Both the position numbers and the translations under genes were made by a program. Shown here piece after piece: positions 53,201-61,655 of a DNA stretch of 64,000 bases. The stretch comes from Algibacter marinivivus. GTDB lineage: Bacteria; Bacteroidota; Bacteroidia; Flavobacteriales; Flavobacteriaceae. Location of the stretch: positions 1,014,051 through 1,078,050 of the forward strand of contig NZ_QFRI01000001.1 of NCBI RefSeq assembly GCF_003143755.1, written 5' to 3'. The notes under the pieces were generated by a model, which was not told the origin of the DNA, ran no database searches, and saw only the letters and a program-made list of their open reading frames with translations. Every line of letters begins with the position of its first letter. Within the stretch, counting starts at the first letter, position 1.

Positions 53201-55001
53201 CTATACCGTACGACGCTGTAATATCTGAAGTCCAAAAAGTTCCGTTATCATAAGAATTTCCCCAAACTCTAGATACTAAGCTATATTGCTGTGAAGGTTG
53301 AAAGTTTCGTTCGTTCATATCAAACCAATACTCTTCAACCGCTGTTTGTTCTGTAGTGTATAAGTAAACACCTAAATCCCTAATCTCATCATTTTCTGTT
53401 ATGGTTCCCCAATGAATTAAAGAGGAATTAAATTGCATGCTTTCTGAAGTAGATTCTTGATCGTTTCCTTGTGGGAAAGAAGCTGTTCCATTTGCCCAAC
53501 AATGTCCTGCATAAGGGCTAAAATTCCTTAAAAAAGGAAACTGAGTATCATTTCTATCAGGAGATGCTGCATCTCTAATTAATAAATTAATCATATCTCC
53601 CCATTGCGCTGCCCAACCAGGTTCGAATTGCTCCATAAATGCAGCAGCATGAATAAAATAACCCCAATGAAAGTGATGGTCATTGATATTTGTGTCTTGT
53701 CCGTGTCCTGCTGGATAACCTAACATGGTTGTCCAAGCACTATGGTAATAAAATAAAAAAGCTTTTTCGCCAGATTGATACATTAACCAATCTTCTAATC
53801 GCTGCTTTATGGTAGCAATCATTTTATCTCTAGCCGAAACATTTCCTGTTTGATCAGCAATTCTTGCTGTTTGAATTAAACGATTCATAACTTGACCTTC
53901 GTTATATGAATCTGTCCAAGTTGCTAAACCATCATTTTCAATCTGAGAAATTTTTGATTCCAATTCTGAAGGACTAAAACCAGTACTGTAATTTGCCAAA
54001 TAAGGCATGGTTGGAAGAATTCCTTTATACGTGTTCTCAACTGTAAATGTATTACCGTCTAATGTTTTTATTTCACCTCTTACACCATCGTAGCTATAGC
54101 CGCTTGGTGTTGGAGAACTAGAAGCTAAATTATCCCATTGATGAGGTAATAGACCTTGTAAAATATTTGTTTCTGTACCTTCTTTAGTTTCTGTAGTAAT
54201 TGTAAAATCTGTTTGTACAATACCGTTGTTTGGATTGTATGACCAGTTTGTAGTTGTATTAGTAGGAAATACGTAAGCATATTTTTTATACTCGTTAGCA
54301 ACAGTATTTATATTAGATGCGTTTTGTGGCAACATAGCCATAGACCAATAATCTTTTCCATTTAATGTTGATGTATATGTGCTTCCCGTATTTGTCCAAA
54401 TACTTCCAGCTGGTGCATAAAAAACAAAATCTGCGCCATTACTAGCGTTTTGAATTATTAATAATTCAGACGATATTGTTGCAGTTCCCCCATTAACTTT
54501 AATTTCTAAAATATCATCACTATCTTTTTCAAAATACAGAAAAGGCATCCCTATACCAGACGTAGCTTTTAACTCATGAGAACTATCTTTCCAGTTCATG
54601 GTAACTGTCCAATCGGAATAATCTGAAACCGTTGTTCGTGAAGTATTTAAACCAGAAAGACCTACTTGAATAGGAGCAGAGTCTCCTATAACTCCAAAAG
54701 GAATATATGTAACTATTAAACCGGTATTAGTGGTTTTCATAGTCATTGGGTAATTAAAAAGATTATCGGCATGATTCTCCTTTATTAATTTAGACCACCA
54801 ATCATTAGTAGGAACTGGCTTGCCAATAGCATTACCAGATAATTGTGGCGAACCAGAAGGAAATCCATTTCTTCCTGCTATATCTGTTCCCGGAAATGTA
54901 TTCGTGTAACTTCCACTACCAACATTTGTAATTTGAGAAAAACTGTTTATTGAAAATATAATGATTAATAATTTAACTATCGTTCTTTGCGAGTAATGCA
55001 T
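50244..55001 (-). CDS. GH81 endo-beta-1,3-glucanase, multidomain, T9SS-secreted
   Basis: The 1585-residue protein has a signal peptide (about 1-22) and a GH81 catalytic region (about 30-750). Diagnostic blocks are DHHFHWGYFIHAAAF and GNDQESTSESMQFNSS, which hold the acidic active-site residues. Downstream are an Ig-like domain (about 755-845), a CBM6-like domain (about 849-995), PKD (about 1002-1090), Ig (about 1097-1180), an unassigned ~95-residue module (about 1194-1290), FN3 (about 1304-1390), a second copy of that module (about 1400-1495), and a T9SS sorting domain (about 1507-1585). It should cut laminarin-type glucan outside the cell. A repeat motif lies 78 bp upstream. Confidence 0.92.
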   Translation of the reverse strand: MHYSQRTIVKLLIIIFSINSFSQITNVGSGSYTNTFPGTDIAGRNGFPSGSPQLSGNAIGKPVPTNDWWSKLIKENHADNLFNYPMTMKTTNTGLIVTYIPFGVIGDSAPIQVGLSGLNTSRTTVSDYSDWTVTMNWKDSSHELKATSGIGMPFLYFEKDSDDILEIKVNGGTATISSELLIIQNASNGADFVFYAPAGSIWTNTGSTYTSTLNGKDYWSMAMLPQNASNINTVANEYKKYAYVFPTNTTTNWSYNPNNGIVQTDFTITTETKEGTETNILQGLLPHQWDNLASSSPTPSGYSYDGVRGEIKTLDGNTFTVENTYKGILPTMPYLANYSTGFSPSELESKISQIENDGLATWTDSYNEGQVMNRLIQTARIADQTGNVSARDKMIATIKQRLEDWLMYQSGEKAFLFYYHSAWTTMLGYPAGHGQDTNINDHHFHWGYFIHAAAFMEQFEPGWAAQWGDMINLLIRDAASPDRNDTQFPFLRNFSPYAGHCWANGTASFPQGNDQESTSESMQFNSSLIHWGTITENDEIRDLGVYLYTTEQTAVEEYWFDMNERNFQPSQQYSLVSRVWGNSYDNGTFWTSDITASYGIELYPMHGGSLYLGQNLAYVQKIWDELKTHTGILSNSDTNPNLWHDTFWKYLSFLDPAKAIELYDAYPDRNLKFGITDVQTYHWLHAMNAMGNLDASLTSDYPIAAVFSNGGDKTYVAHNYSDSPIIVTFSDGYMLDVPANQMATSKDINISATLTSDFNQAFPNGSINLTTTTSGSGITKVEFYDGTTLLAEDTNAPYEHKATNLSLGVHGMYAKVYVGSNFNVTNIVNIQVGEQLPYSGTPISIPGIIEGGHYDKFEGGVGQNISYVDTSINNEGDFRTNEYVDTFSDNSEGATVGYISPGEWMEYTIDVQTAGNYNLSLRYSSGNDNGGGPFYFEIDGNKISSDITVNDSGVWDPLTWTNKEVSNIELNEGVHVLRLVITNGEFNLGRMTFSYNSPLSYSPPVADAGENVTVILPNTTATLDASQSTDADTADLKYSWEQIYGPSTISFSDDTAESPNISNLEEGIYKIKLTVSDGRYTSTDDVLVIVSQTGNTNPTVSIVSPANNETFKEGEDITITVSATDLDGTITKVEFYDGSTKLGEDTIEPYNYVWNSASLGAHQISAKAIDNSNAEGTSEVVNISIDEVKICSETGSIAQQGSFSTGYKSTFETIGTDVIVTFELLDTDKSGVIAYLWNQSPFSEVQMDHVGGNTFSRTLSGLSNGATINYACKFAFAGGLAVTSYISYVVGSDCTIASDSVPPTNFTATIGEVTASSVELLLNANDNSGTVVYNVNYNSGSTSSTGASGTQESLVITGLNPDTLYTFNVAASDLIGNTASNNPIILQATTLEDTSTACSGSDSEAQQGSFDIGYIYSFETTGTNVTLTFEMLDNKSGVIAYLWKQSPFGETPMTNTSGLTFTHTLTNQTQGTTINYACKFAFAGGLAVTKYLSYVVGDNCTLGVNDFEKTSFMIFPNPTQDSWTIKTENIQMETIRVFDILGKNVLLLFPNETKTKIDGSNLKSGLYFAQIKTQLGIKTIKLVRK

Positions 55002-55078
55002 GTTGTAAATACTTTAACTGTTTATAAATAAGAGTTTATAAACTTAATACTCATTTATGGTTTAAAAAAAAATTAAAA

Positions 55079-55096
55079 CAAAACATAACCCATACA
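55079..55096. repeat. 18-bp PUL motif, copy upstream of the GH81 gene
   Basis: CAAAACATAACCCATACA differs at one base from the copy at 58225-58242 (CAATACATAACCCATACA). It lies 78 bp upstream of the GH81 start, in the position of an operator or activator site. No other copy was seen outside this locus. Confidence 0.55.
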
Positions 55097-55162
55097 GCAA
55101 TCGCTAAAACGTTACTATTTACAGCTAATCTGTATACAACTAATCCCAACAAAATGCTAAAC

Positions 55163-55195
55163 AAAAAAGAGTGAAGTATACACCTCACTCTTTTT
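55163..55195 (-). terminator. Intrinsic terminator after the 485-residue T9SS protein gene
   Basis: On the minus strand AAAAAGAGTGAGGTG and CACTTCACTC-type arms (GAGTGAGGTGTATACTTCACTC) form a stem of about nine pairs followed by a run of T. It starts about 25 bp after the stop codon. Confidence 0.75.
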
Positions 55196-55219
55196 AAAAA
55201 TAAACTTTAATAAGTTAAA

Positions 55220-56677
55220 CTATTCTTTGATAAGTTTTATGCTATTAATACTTGACTCTGTTTTTATCTGAGCAAAATACAAACCTGATTTTAAGTTTGA
55301 AGCATCAACTTTTACCTCGCTAGCATCAGGAGAAAGTGTTAATACTTGCTTACCTAAAACATCAAATACACTAATCGTTTCCATTTGAACATTAGCTGTT
55401 TTAATTGTCCAATTGTTTTGAGATGGATTAGGATATACATTAAAAGTTATTTTATTAAAATCTTCAGTACTTAAAAGTGTGTTTTTATGTAAGTAAATAT
55501 TATCGTACCACACATTATCTACCATAGCTGTTGTAATACCAAATTCTGCAACATCGGTTCTTGTTAAATTACCACCAACACTACCACCTAAAGTAGTTAT
55601 ATCCATATCAACAGAAATCCACATATTAGCAACAATAGCTGGTGATGTTCCAGTATTAATGTTTACTTCTAATGCTGTTTGTGTCGCTCCAGTTGGCGCA
55701 AACCCCCAATCAACTAATTTTGTGTTAAAAACATCTCCTGTTAAATCAGTATCTGTAGTATAAAAATCAAAATGTAAGTGCGTAAACCCTGATAAATCTT
55801 GTCTATCAGACTCAAAATTTATTCCATGGCACACTATACCTGCATTTTTCTGTAATGTATTGTTACCAGAAATCATTACCTCTGTATAAGCTGGAGATCC
55901 ACACCAATCCGCATCAAATGCATCAAAAGTAATACCTGGTGCGTAAGCATCACTATAAATAGAAACCACATCTGCTACAGGCCTAGCTGGAGGTGTTGGA
56001 GCTGGAGTTGTAGGAGGTACTGGACATGCTGGACATGTTGACCCGCCACAATCTATTCCTGTCTCGTCTTGATTTTGTATGCCATCCGTACAAGTTGGAA
56101 TAGGCAATGCCGTACCTGCTACTGCAGTAATATTATCTACATAAAATGTAATACCGCTAGTGGCATCATTCCAGTTGTCATTTGTTGCATTATTACCAGC
56201 ATTATTACCAACCCAGCATGTAAAAAATGATATTTGAGAGTATTCTCCATTTGCAGCTGATTGACCGTCCTTAGGGACATTAAAATTAAATGTTAATGTT
56301 TCCCAACCTGTTCCATTATGCATCATATCTGCCGCAGTTACAGGAGCTGTATTAAACACCTTATCCTCACCTCTTGCTAAAATATTAATAGCGGTTGTTG
56401 AATAGATATCTACATCAACCGTTTTGGTTGTTGTTAAGTCTATTAAATTATTTTGCATTATAAGATCTGCTTGTTGCCATGCTTCTCCAGTAGCTGCAGA
56501 AACAATTTCTAATACATTTCCGTTAGGTCCTGCAACTGGGTCGGTGGTTATGGTAGCACTTCCTAAACCATTAGTTAAATTAACAGTTGGTGCTGCACCT
56601 TCAAAATCTTCCAAAACCACTTGAGAATATCCAAGTGATACGGTTAGAAAAAGAAATAATAATGTAATTTTTTTCAT
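55220..56677 (-). CDS. Secreted carbohydrate-binding-like protein with T9SS domain
   Basis: I start at ATG 56677 (485 residues), which gives the signal MKKITLLFLFLTVSLGYSQ. A longer frame to 56806 crosses the palindromes and lacks a signal. Residues about 20-190 form a beta-sandwich (VLEDFEGAAPTVNL, WETLTFNFNVP, YVDNITAV) like CBM4/16-type jelly rolls. A four-Cys linker CTDGIQNQDETGIDCGG follows at about 196, then a Pro-rich stretch, then a second beta-rich domain (about 235-400), then a T9SS sorting domain (about 410-485). It is probably a surface glucan-binding protein of the locus. No catalytic residues are evident. Confidence 0.72.
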   Translation of the reverse strand: MKKITLLFLFLTVSLGYSQVVLEDFEGAAPTVNLTNGLGSATITTDPVAGPNGNVLEIVSAATGEAWQQADLIMQNNLIDLTTTKTVDVDIYSTTAINILARGEDKVFNTAPVTAADMMHNGTGWETLTFNFNVPKDGQSAANGEYSQISFFTCWVGNNAGNNATNDNWNDATSGITFYVDNITAVAGTALPIPTCTDGIQNQDETGIDCGGSTCPACPVPPTTPAPTPPARPVADVVSIYSDAYAPGITFDAFDADWCGSPAYTEVMISGNNTLQKNAGIVCHGINFESDRQDLSGFTHLHFDFYTTDTDLTGDVFNTKLVDWGFAPTGATQTALEVNINTGTSPAIVANMWISVDMDITTLGGSVGGNLTRTDVAEFGITTAMVDNVWYDNIYLHKNTLLSTEDFNKITFNVYPNPSQNNWTIKTANVQMETISVFDVLGKQVLTLSPDASEVKVDASNLKSGLYFAQIKTESSINSIKLIKE

Positions 56678-56700
56678 AATGATAGTGTGTTTGTGTTTAG

Positions 56701-56718
56701 TACATATTATAATATGTA
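56701..56718. promoter_or_regulatory. 18-bp perfect palindrome upstream of the 485-residue T9SS gene
   Basis: TACATATTATAATATGTA is its own reverse complement. It lies 24 bp upstream of the ATG at 56677, overlapping the place where a promoter would sit. A second palindrome starts 9 bp further upstream. Confidence 0.5.
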
Positions 56719-56726
56719 AGTCTCTG

Positions 56727-56750
56727 TATTGTATTATTAATAATACAATA
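56727..56750. promoter_or_regulatory. 24-bp perfect palindrome upstream of the 485-residue T9SS gene
   Basis: A perfect 24-bp inverted repeat, half-site TATTGTATTATT, about 50 bp upstream of the start at 56677. Long AT-only palindromes can arise by chance in such DNA, but two perfect ones in tandem are unusual. It could also form a cruciform or RNA hairpin. Confidence 0.5.
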
Positions 56751-56767
56751 AGTAAGTAGCAGTTTAT

Positions 56768-56805
56768 AAAAAAAGGGAATGAAGTATATACTTCACTCCC
56801 TTTCA
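56768..56805 (-). terminator. Intrinsic terminator after the 425-residue T9SS gene
   Basis: On the minus strand AAAGGGAGTGAAGTATA pairs with TATACTTCATTCCCTTT (17 positions, one G-T), followed by TTTTAT. It starts about 22 bp after the stop. Confidence 0.85.
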
Positions 56806-56826
56806 AACAAACTTAATTAAATTAAA

Positions 56827-58104
56827 CTATTTTTTAATTAGTTTTATGCTATCAATCCCTGTAGCTGTTTTTATTTGAGCAAAATACAAACCTGATTTTA
56901 AGTTTGAAGCGTCAACTTCTACCTCGCTAGTATTTGGAGATAATGATAATACTTGTTTACCTAAAACATCAAATACGCTAATAGTTTGTATTTGAATATT
57001 ATCTGTTTTGATTGTCCAAGTATTATAAGTTGGATTAGGATATGTTTTAAATGTTGCTTTTTCAGCATCTTGTACATCTAAAACTACCAATTGAAGAGAA
57101 ACATTATCAATAAATACAAAACCTGTTTCTGCTCCCATATCAAATATTACTCGGCTATTCATTGAGCCAGCTGAACCATAATTCGCTGCTAAAGTATAAG
57201 TGAAAGTTGTTTTAACATCAGTTAGAGACGTAGTTACTGTATTTGCATCAAATGGAGATGTGTCTTGACCAATGCCAACAATCATACTTCTTGTAGTTCC
57301 TGTTGCTGTATAAGCATCGAAAGAAAAAGTATAAGATGCACCGTCTGTTAAGGAAAGGTCTCCTTGGCTAAGACTTACATCCCATGGATTTCCAGCAGTC
57401 ATAATATTTGCTTCGTTTACAAAGTTACCACTTCCATCGTCAACTGGATTAGCTGCATTACCACCCCAAGGCGCTGCAACACCAGTATCGAAATCTCCGT
57501 TTGTTAGAAGTTCACTTCCAGCTGGTGGACAAGAAGGACAAGTGGCTCCGCCACAATCTACTCCTGTTTCATCACCATTTTGAATGCCATCTGTACATGT
57601 TGGTGATCCTCCTCCCACTAATTCAAGAGAAACATTATCAATAAATACAAAACCTGTTTCTGCACCCATATCAAATACAACACGACTATTCATGGCTCCA
57701 GCAGAACCATAATTTGCTACTAAATCATATGAAAAGGTAGTAACAGCATCGGTTAAACTCGTAGTTACTGTATTAGCAGAAAATGCCCCTGAATCTTGAC
57801 CAATACCGGCAATTATGTCTCTTGTAGTTCCTGTAGCTGTATATGCGTCAAAAGAAAGTGTATAGGTTTGTCCATCAACTAATGATAAATCTCCTTGGCT
57901 AAGACTTACGTCCCAAGGGTTACCAGCTGTCATAATATTTGCTTCATTTACATAGTTTGAACCACTACCATCATCAACAGGGTTAGCTGCATTACCACCC
58001 CAAGGAGTAGCAACCCCCGTTTCAAAATCTCCATTAGTAAGTAGGTTTTGTGAAAACCCTAGAGAAGTTATCAGTAAAAAAGTTAAAAAAGTAATTTTTT
58101 TCAT
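56827..58104 (-). CDS. Secreted protein with two CBM4-like domains and T9SS domain
   Basis: The 425-residue protein has a signal peptide (about 1-18). Two near-identical domains (about 19-160 and 197-340) each begin LLTNGDFETGV or LLTNGDFDTGV, contain WDVSLSQGDLSL, and end GFVFIDNVSLEL, a CBM_4_9-like jelly-roll pattern. A four-Cys linker CTDGIQNGDETGVDCGG lies between them at about 168-192. The C-terminal ~75 residues are a T9SS sorting domain. No catalytic motif is seen, so it is probably a surface glycan-binding protein. It has an 18-bp repeat motif upstream, and a terminator behind. Confidence 0.8.
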   Translation of the reverse strand: MKKITFLTFLLITSLGFSQNLLTNGDFETGVATPWGGNAANPVDDGSGSNYVNEANIMTAGNPWDVSLSQGDLSLVDGQTYTLSFDAYTATGTTRDIIAGIGQDSGAFSANTVTTSLTDAVTTFSYDLVANYGSAGAMNSRVVFDMGAETGFVFIDNVSLELVGGGSPTCTDGIQNGDETGVDCGGATCPSCPPAGSELLTNGDFDTGVAAPWGGNAANPVDDGSGNFVNEANIMTAGNPWDVSLSQGDLSLTDGASYTFSFDAYTATGTTRSMIVGIGQDTSPFDANTVTTSLTDVKTTFTYTLAANYGSAGSMNSRVIFDMGAETGFVFIDNVSLQLVVLDVQDAEKATFKTYPNPTYNTWTIKTDNIQIQTISVFDVLGKQVLSLSPNTSEVEVDASNLKSGLYFAQIKTATGIDSIKLIKK

Positions 58105-58173
58105 AATGTCTTTGTTTTAGTTTTGTGTACATGCAATATCAAACATAAAATGATAAAACACTGTTAAACACAA

Positions 58174-58242
58174 CAATACAAAACCTATACACATAGAAAA
58201 TTACCAATACAAATCAATATTCACCAATACATAACCCATACA
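58174..58242. repeat. Three related repeats upstream of the CBM4-like gene
   Basis: CAATACAAAACCTATACA (58174-58191) and CAATACATAACCCATACA (58225-58242) differ at two bases; a shorter relative CAATACAAATCAATAT lies at 58205-58220. Starts are spaced 31 and 20 bp. The region lies 70-140 bp upstream of the start at 58104. The third full copy is upstream of the GH81 gene. Confidence 0.55.
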
Positions 58243-58282
58243 TATTAAAACATCATTAATTTTAGTGTAGCAACAGACCCGA

Positions 58283-61200
58283 TTATTTTTTAAAAGAAGT
58301 TATTGTATCATCGTTATTTGTTACTATAACTATATCATTACTTTTTTGTTTAATAATATTCAAATCCCTACTGTCTTGAGGAGTAAAAAATCCGCTTTCT
58401 GTTGGAGGTAAGAATTTAAAATTATTATTACCATCTCCTAAGAGAACGGTACCGTTTCCAGCATCGTACCTTGTGGTTTCAATTTCAACACCGTAATGAT
58501 TACCAGTTGTAACAATATCTTTATATCCATCTCCATTAAAGTCCATAACTAATGACGATTTTAATGGTGAAAATTGTGTTTCAATTGGTAAGCTTTGTTG
58601 TTTTAAATTACCATTATCATTTATTAATACAATACTTTCAAAATTAGATATTTCATATACTACAGCGCCTTTAACTTTATCATCTGGCAAAATATCTAAT
58701 AGCTTAGAAGAGGCAAAACTATTAAAGTCTTTAAATTTTTCTGCAACAAATGGCATCTGTTGACTAGTACATTCTCTACCTCTAACTGGCACATAATCAT
58801 CTTTATAAAATTTAGCAAGAACAATATCATTAGTGCCATTGTCATCAAAATCATTAGCATAAATCTTAAAAGGATGCTCTTTACTTGCCTTAAATTTGTT
58901 GTTCTTACCAAGGTTACCAATTATATAATCATCGTCTCCATCATTATCTAAATCATCAGCTGTAATAGACCACCACAAGCCTCTAGTATTTTCTAATCCA
59001 TATGCCTTAGATTTATTCTGAAAAACGCCTTTATTATTAATTAAAACGTTTATAGCCATCCATTCTCCTACAATTATTAAATCTGCGTCTTGATCTTGAT
59101 CAATATCTGTAAAAACAGCATCAGTAACCATTCCAATATTACTAAGATCTGGCACGTTTTGTTCTGGAGCTTTTTTAAATACACCTCCATCATTAATAAG
59201 TAAATAGCTAGTAGCAGGAAAACCATATTGCCTATAAATCAATCTGGTACCTACAAACAAATCCAAATCTCCATCACTATCAATATCAGCTGTTTTAACA
59301 CATTGAGAGCTTTCAAATATGTTAGGTAATGCACTACTATTTTTCACAAACCGACCCTTGCCATCATTTATATATAATCTATCTTTTAGTCGGGCATCTC
59401 CAGGTTTGAATTCACTACCTCCGCTTGCTACAAACAAATCCATATCACCATCTCCATCAACATCTAAAAACAAAGCCCCTAAGTCTTCAGATACTTTATC
59501 GTTATTCCATGGTTGTGAAGAGTTTTCTACAAATCTCTCATTGTCAGTTTGTAAATATAGTACTCCACTTTGCCCCGAAGCCCCACCAATAAACAAATCA
59601 TCTAGATTGTCTCCGTTAACATCTGCAACAGCTGTAAAAGGACCATTTTGAGATACATTATGAGGTAATAAAACTTCCTCTTGATATTCATCGTACTTAT
59701 TTTCTTGATGCTTAAAATCGATTCCTAATTCATTGATCTCAATTTTTGTCATCAATGTTTTTGATTCTTCATTAGTTTTATCCTTTAGCTTAGCCTTAGA
59801 ATGTTTTGCTGTTAATACTTCATTTGCACTAACATTTTCATAAACATTTATTTTACCATCTGGCCATTCTACTTTTACGCTATCAACTCTTACATCTTTA
59901 CCTAAACCAAAGAAAAAACCTGATTCTACTGATGATAAATACCCTCTTGAAACTGTATTATTTGCAACCTGTGTTTTTCCATTATGAGAAATAGTTGCTT
60001 TTGCTCCATATCCAAATTGATTTTTTTCTGAGCCTTTTAATTCAATTTTTAAAAAATTACCTGTCGCCTTATTTTTATAGACAAAGGCCTCAGATTCCAT
60101 ATTATTAATAACAATATCTAAGTCTCCATCATTATCTAAATCTGCATAAGCCATACCGCTAGAGAAGCTAGGAGTAGCAAACCCCCAATCTTTACTGACT
60201 TTTTCGAATTGAACATTACCTTTATTCTTAAAAGCATAATTTGACAAAGGTTGAGAAGGTGTATTTTTACTAACTTCGAAAAATTCCTTATGCGTAATTT
60301 TAAGACTTAAACTATTTACTTTAGACAAATAATCATTATTAAGCACATCTTTTTTAATACCATTTGAAACTATTACATCCTTCAAACCATCATTATCTAA
60401 GTCCACCATAAGTGTAGACCAACTCCAGTCAGTTCTTGATACACCTGATAAGTTGCCTATGTCTGAAAAACTTCCCATTCCTGTGTTAAGCTGTAAGGTG
60501 TTAACCATGTACTGATAATGTTTTCCTTGAGCTACGAAATCGTGAAAGTCTTTGGAACTCATGGGTTTCATATTAGTCTTACTTCTAAAGTGATCTTCTG
60601 AACTCATATCAATTGTGAACAAGTCCATTAATCCATCGTTATTAATATCTCCAGTGTCAGACCCCATGCTAAATCTTGAAAAATGCTTCATATTTTCATC
60701 GATTACATTTCTAAAAGTTCCGTCGCCATTATTATAATACATAGCGTCAGGTTCATCATAATCATTAGAAACATATAAATCGGTAAAACCATCATTATTG
60801 AAATCTGTGGCATTGACGCTTAATCCATATGCGAATTTTTGTGAGATTCCAGCTTTTAAAGACACATCATAATAACGACCATTTCTATTTTCATAAAGTC
60901 TATCCTTAAATATCTCTCCTTGTTTAGTATTAAACTTGTGCTTTAAGAATAATTTTTGATCTGCTGGCTGATTTACTTGATACATATCAAGATCTCCATC
61001 ATTATCCATGTCGAAAAAAACGGCTTGTGTAGAAAAACCAGTATCTGCAAGACCATATTTCATTGCTGATTCTGTAAAAGTTAAATCTTGATTGTTGATG
61101 TACAATTGATTTTTTCGGTCTTCAGGGTTTATTAATAAACCATGTCGACTTACATAAATATCTAGATAACCATCAGCATTAACATCAGCCATAGTAACTC

Positions 61201-61570
61201 CCCATGACCATCCTGGATTTCTTGCGGCTCGAGATTTTTTTGTTATATCCTCAAACTTAAAATCACCCTTGTTAAGATAAAGTCTATCGTTAACTTGATT
61301 TCCGCAGAAATAAATATCTGGTAAACCATCATTGTTTAAGTCGCCTATAGCAACTCCAGCACCATTATATATTTGAGCAAAATAAAAGTGATTGAACATC
61401 TCTGTCTCTTTTATTTTATTATTAAAATCTATTCCGGTTTTTTCTGAAGACAATAATTCAAATCCACCAACTAAAGTTTCAGGGTTTAAATCTCTTACTG
61501 GTTTATTACAATTTACAATTAGAATGCACATTAATAGCATTAAATAGCTAATCTTACTTTTTACTCTCAT
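58283..61570 (-). CDS. VCBS/FG-GAP and ASPIC repeat lipoprotein (paralogue 1)
   Basis: I start at ATG 61570 (1095 residues), giving a lipoprotein signal MRVKSKISYLMLLMCILIVNC; ATG 61600 would add MNFFVKKYLK. The body is many FG-GAP/VCBS repeats with Ca-binding D-x-D/N-x-D loops such as GDLNNDGLPDIYF, ADVNADGYLDIYV, FDMDNDGDLDMY and ADIDSDGDLDLFVG. A central ASPIC/UnbV-like segment (about 510-600, RGYLSSVESGFFFGLG, VRVDSVKVEWPDGK) follows. It probably forms a beta-propeller-rich surface lipoprotein. Such genes are common in glycan-utilisation loci. A close paralogue lies 56 bp upstream of its open frame. Confidence 0.88.
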   Translation of the reverse strand: MRVKSKISYLMLLMCILIVNCNKPVRDLNPETLVGGFELLSSEKTGIDFNNKIKETEMFNHFYFAQIYNGAGVAIGDLNNDGLPDIYFCGNQVNDRLYLNKGDFKFEDITKKSRAARNPGWSWGVTMADVNADGYLDIYVSRHGLLINPEDRKNQLYINNQDLTFTESAMKYGLADTGFSTQAVFFDMDNDGDLDMYQVNQPADQKLFLKHKFNTKQGEIFKDRLYENRNGRYYDVSLKAGISQKFAYGLSVNATDFNNDGFTDLYVSNDYDEPDAMYYNNGDGTFRNVIDENMKHFSRFSMGSDTGDINNDGLMDLFTIDMSSEDHFRSKTNMKPMSSKDFHDFVAQGKHYQYMVNTLQLNTGMGSFSDIGNLSGVSRTDWSWSTLMVDLDNDGLKDVIVSNGIKKDVLNNDYLSKVNSLSLKITHKEFFEVSKNTPSQPLSNYAFKNKGNVQFEKVSKDWGFATPSFSSGMAYADLDNDGDLDIVINNMESEAFVYKNKATGNFLKIELKGSEKNQFGYGAKATISHNGKTQVANNTVSRGYLSSVESGFFFGLGKDVRVDSVKVEWPDGKINVYENVSANEVLTAKHSKAKLKDKTNEESKTLMTKIEINELGIDFKHQENKYDEYQEEVLLPHNVSQNGPFTAVADVNGDNLDDLFIGGASGQSGVLYLQTDNERFVENSSQPWNNDKVSEDLGALFLDVDGDGDMDLFVASGGSEFKPGDARLKDRLYINDGKGRFVKNSSALPNIFESSQCVKTADIDSDGDLDLFVGTRLIYRQYGFPATSYLLINDGGVFKKAPEQNVPDLSNIGMVTDAVFTDIDQDQDADLIIVGEWMAINVLINNKGVFQNKSKAYGLENTRGLWWSITADDLDNDGDDDYIIGNLGKNNKFKASKEHPFKIYANDFDDNGTNDIVLAKFYKDDYVPVRGRECTSQQMPFVAEKFKDFNSFASSKLLDILPDDKVKGAVVYEISNFESIVLINDNGNLKQQSLPIETQFSPLKSSLVMDFNGDGYKDIVTTGNHYGVEIETTRYDAGNGTVLLGDGNNNFKFLPPTESGFFTPQDSRDLNIIKQKSNDIVIVTNNDDTITSFKK

Positions 61571-61655
61571 TTTTAAATACTTTTTAACAAAAAAATTCAT
61601 GTAGCACTTAAATTTTACTTTATTTATACAACATTATTGGTTCTTTAAATCTGTT

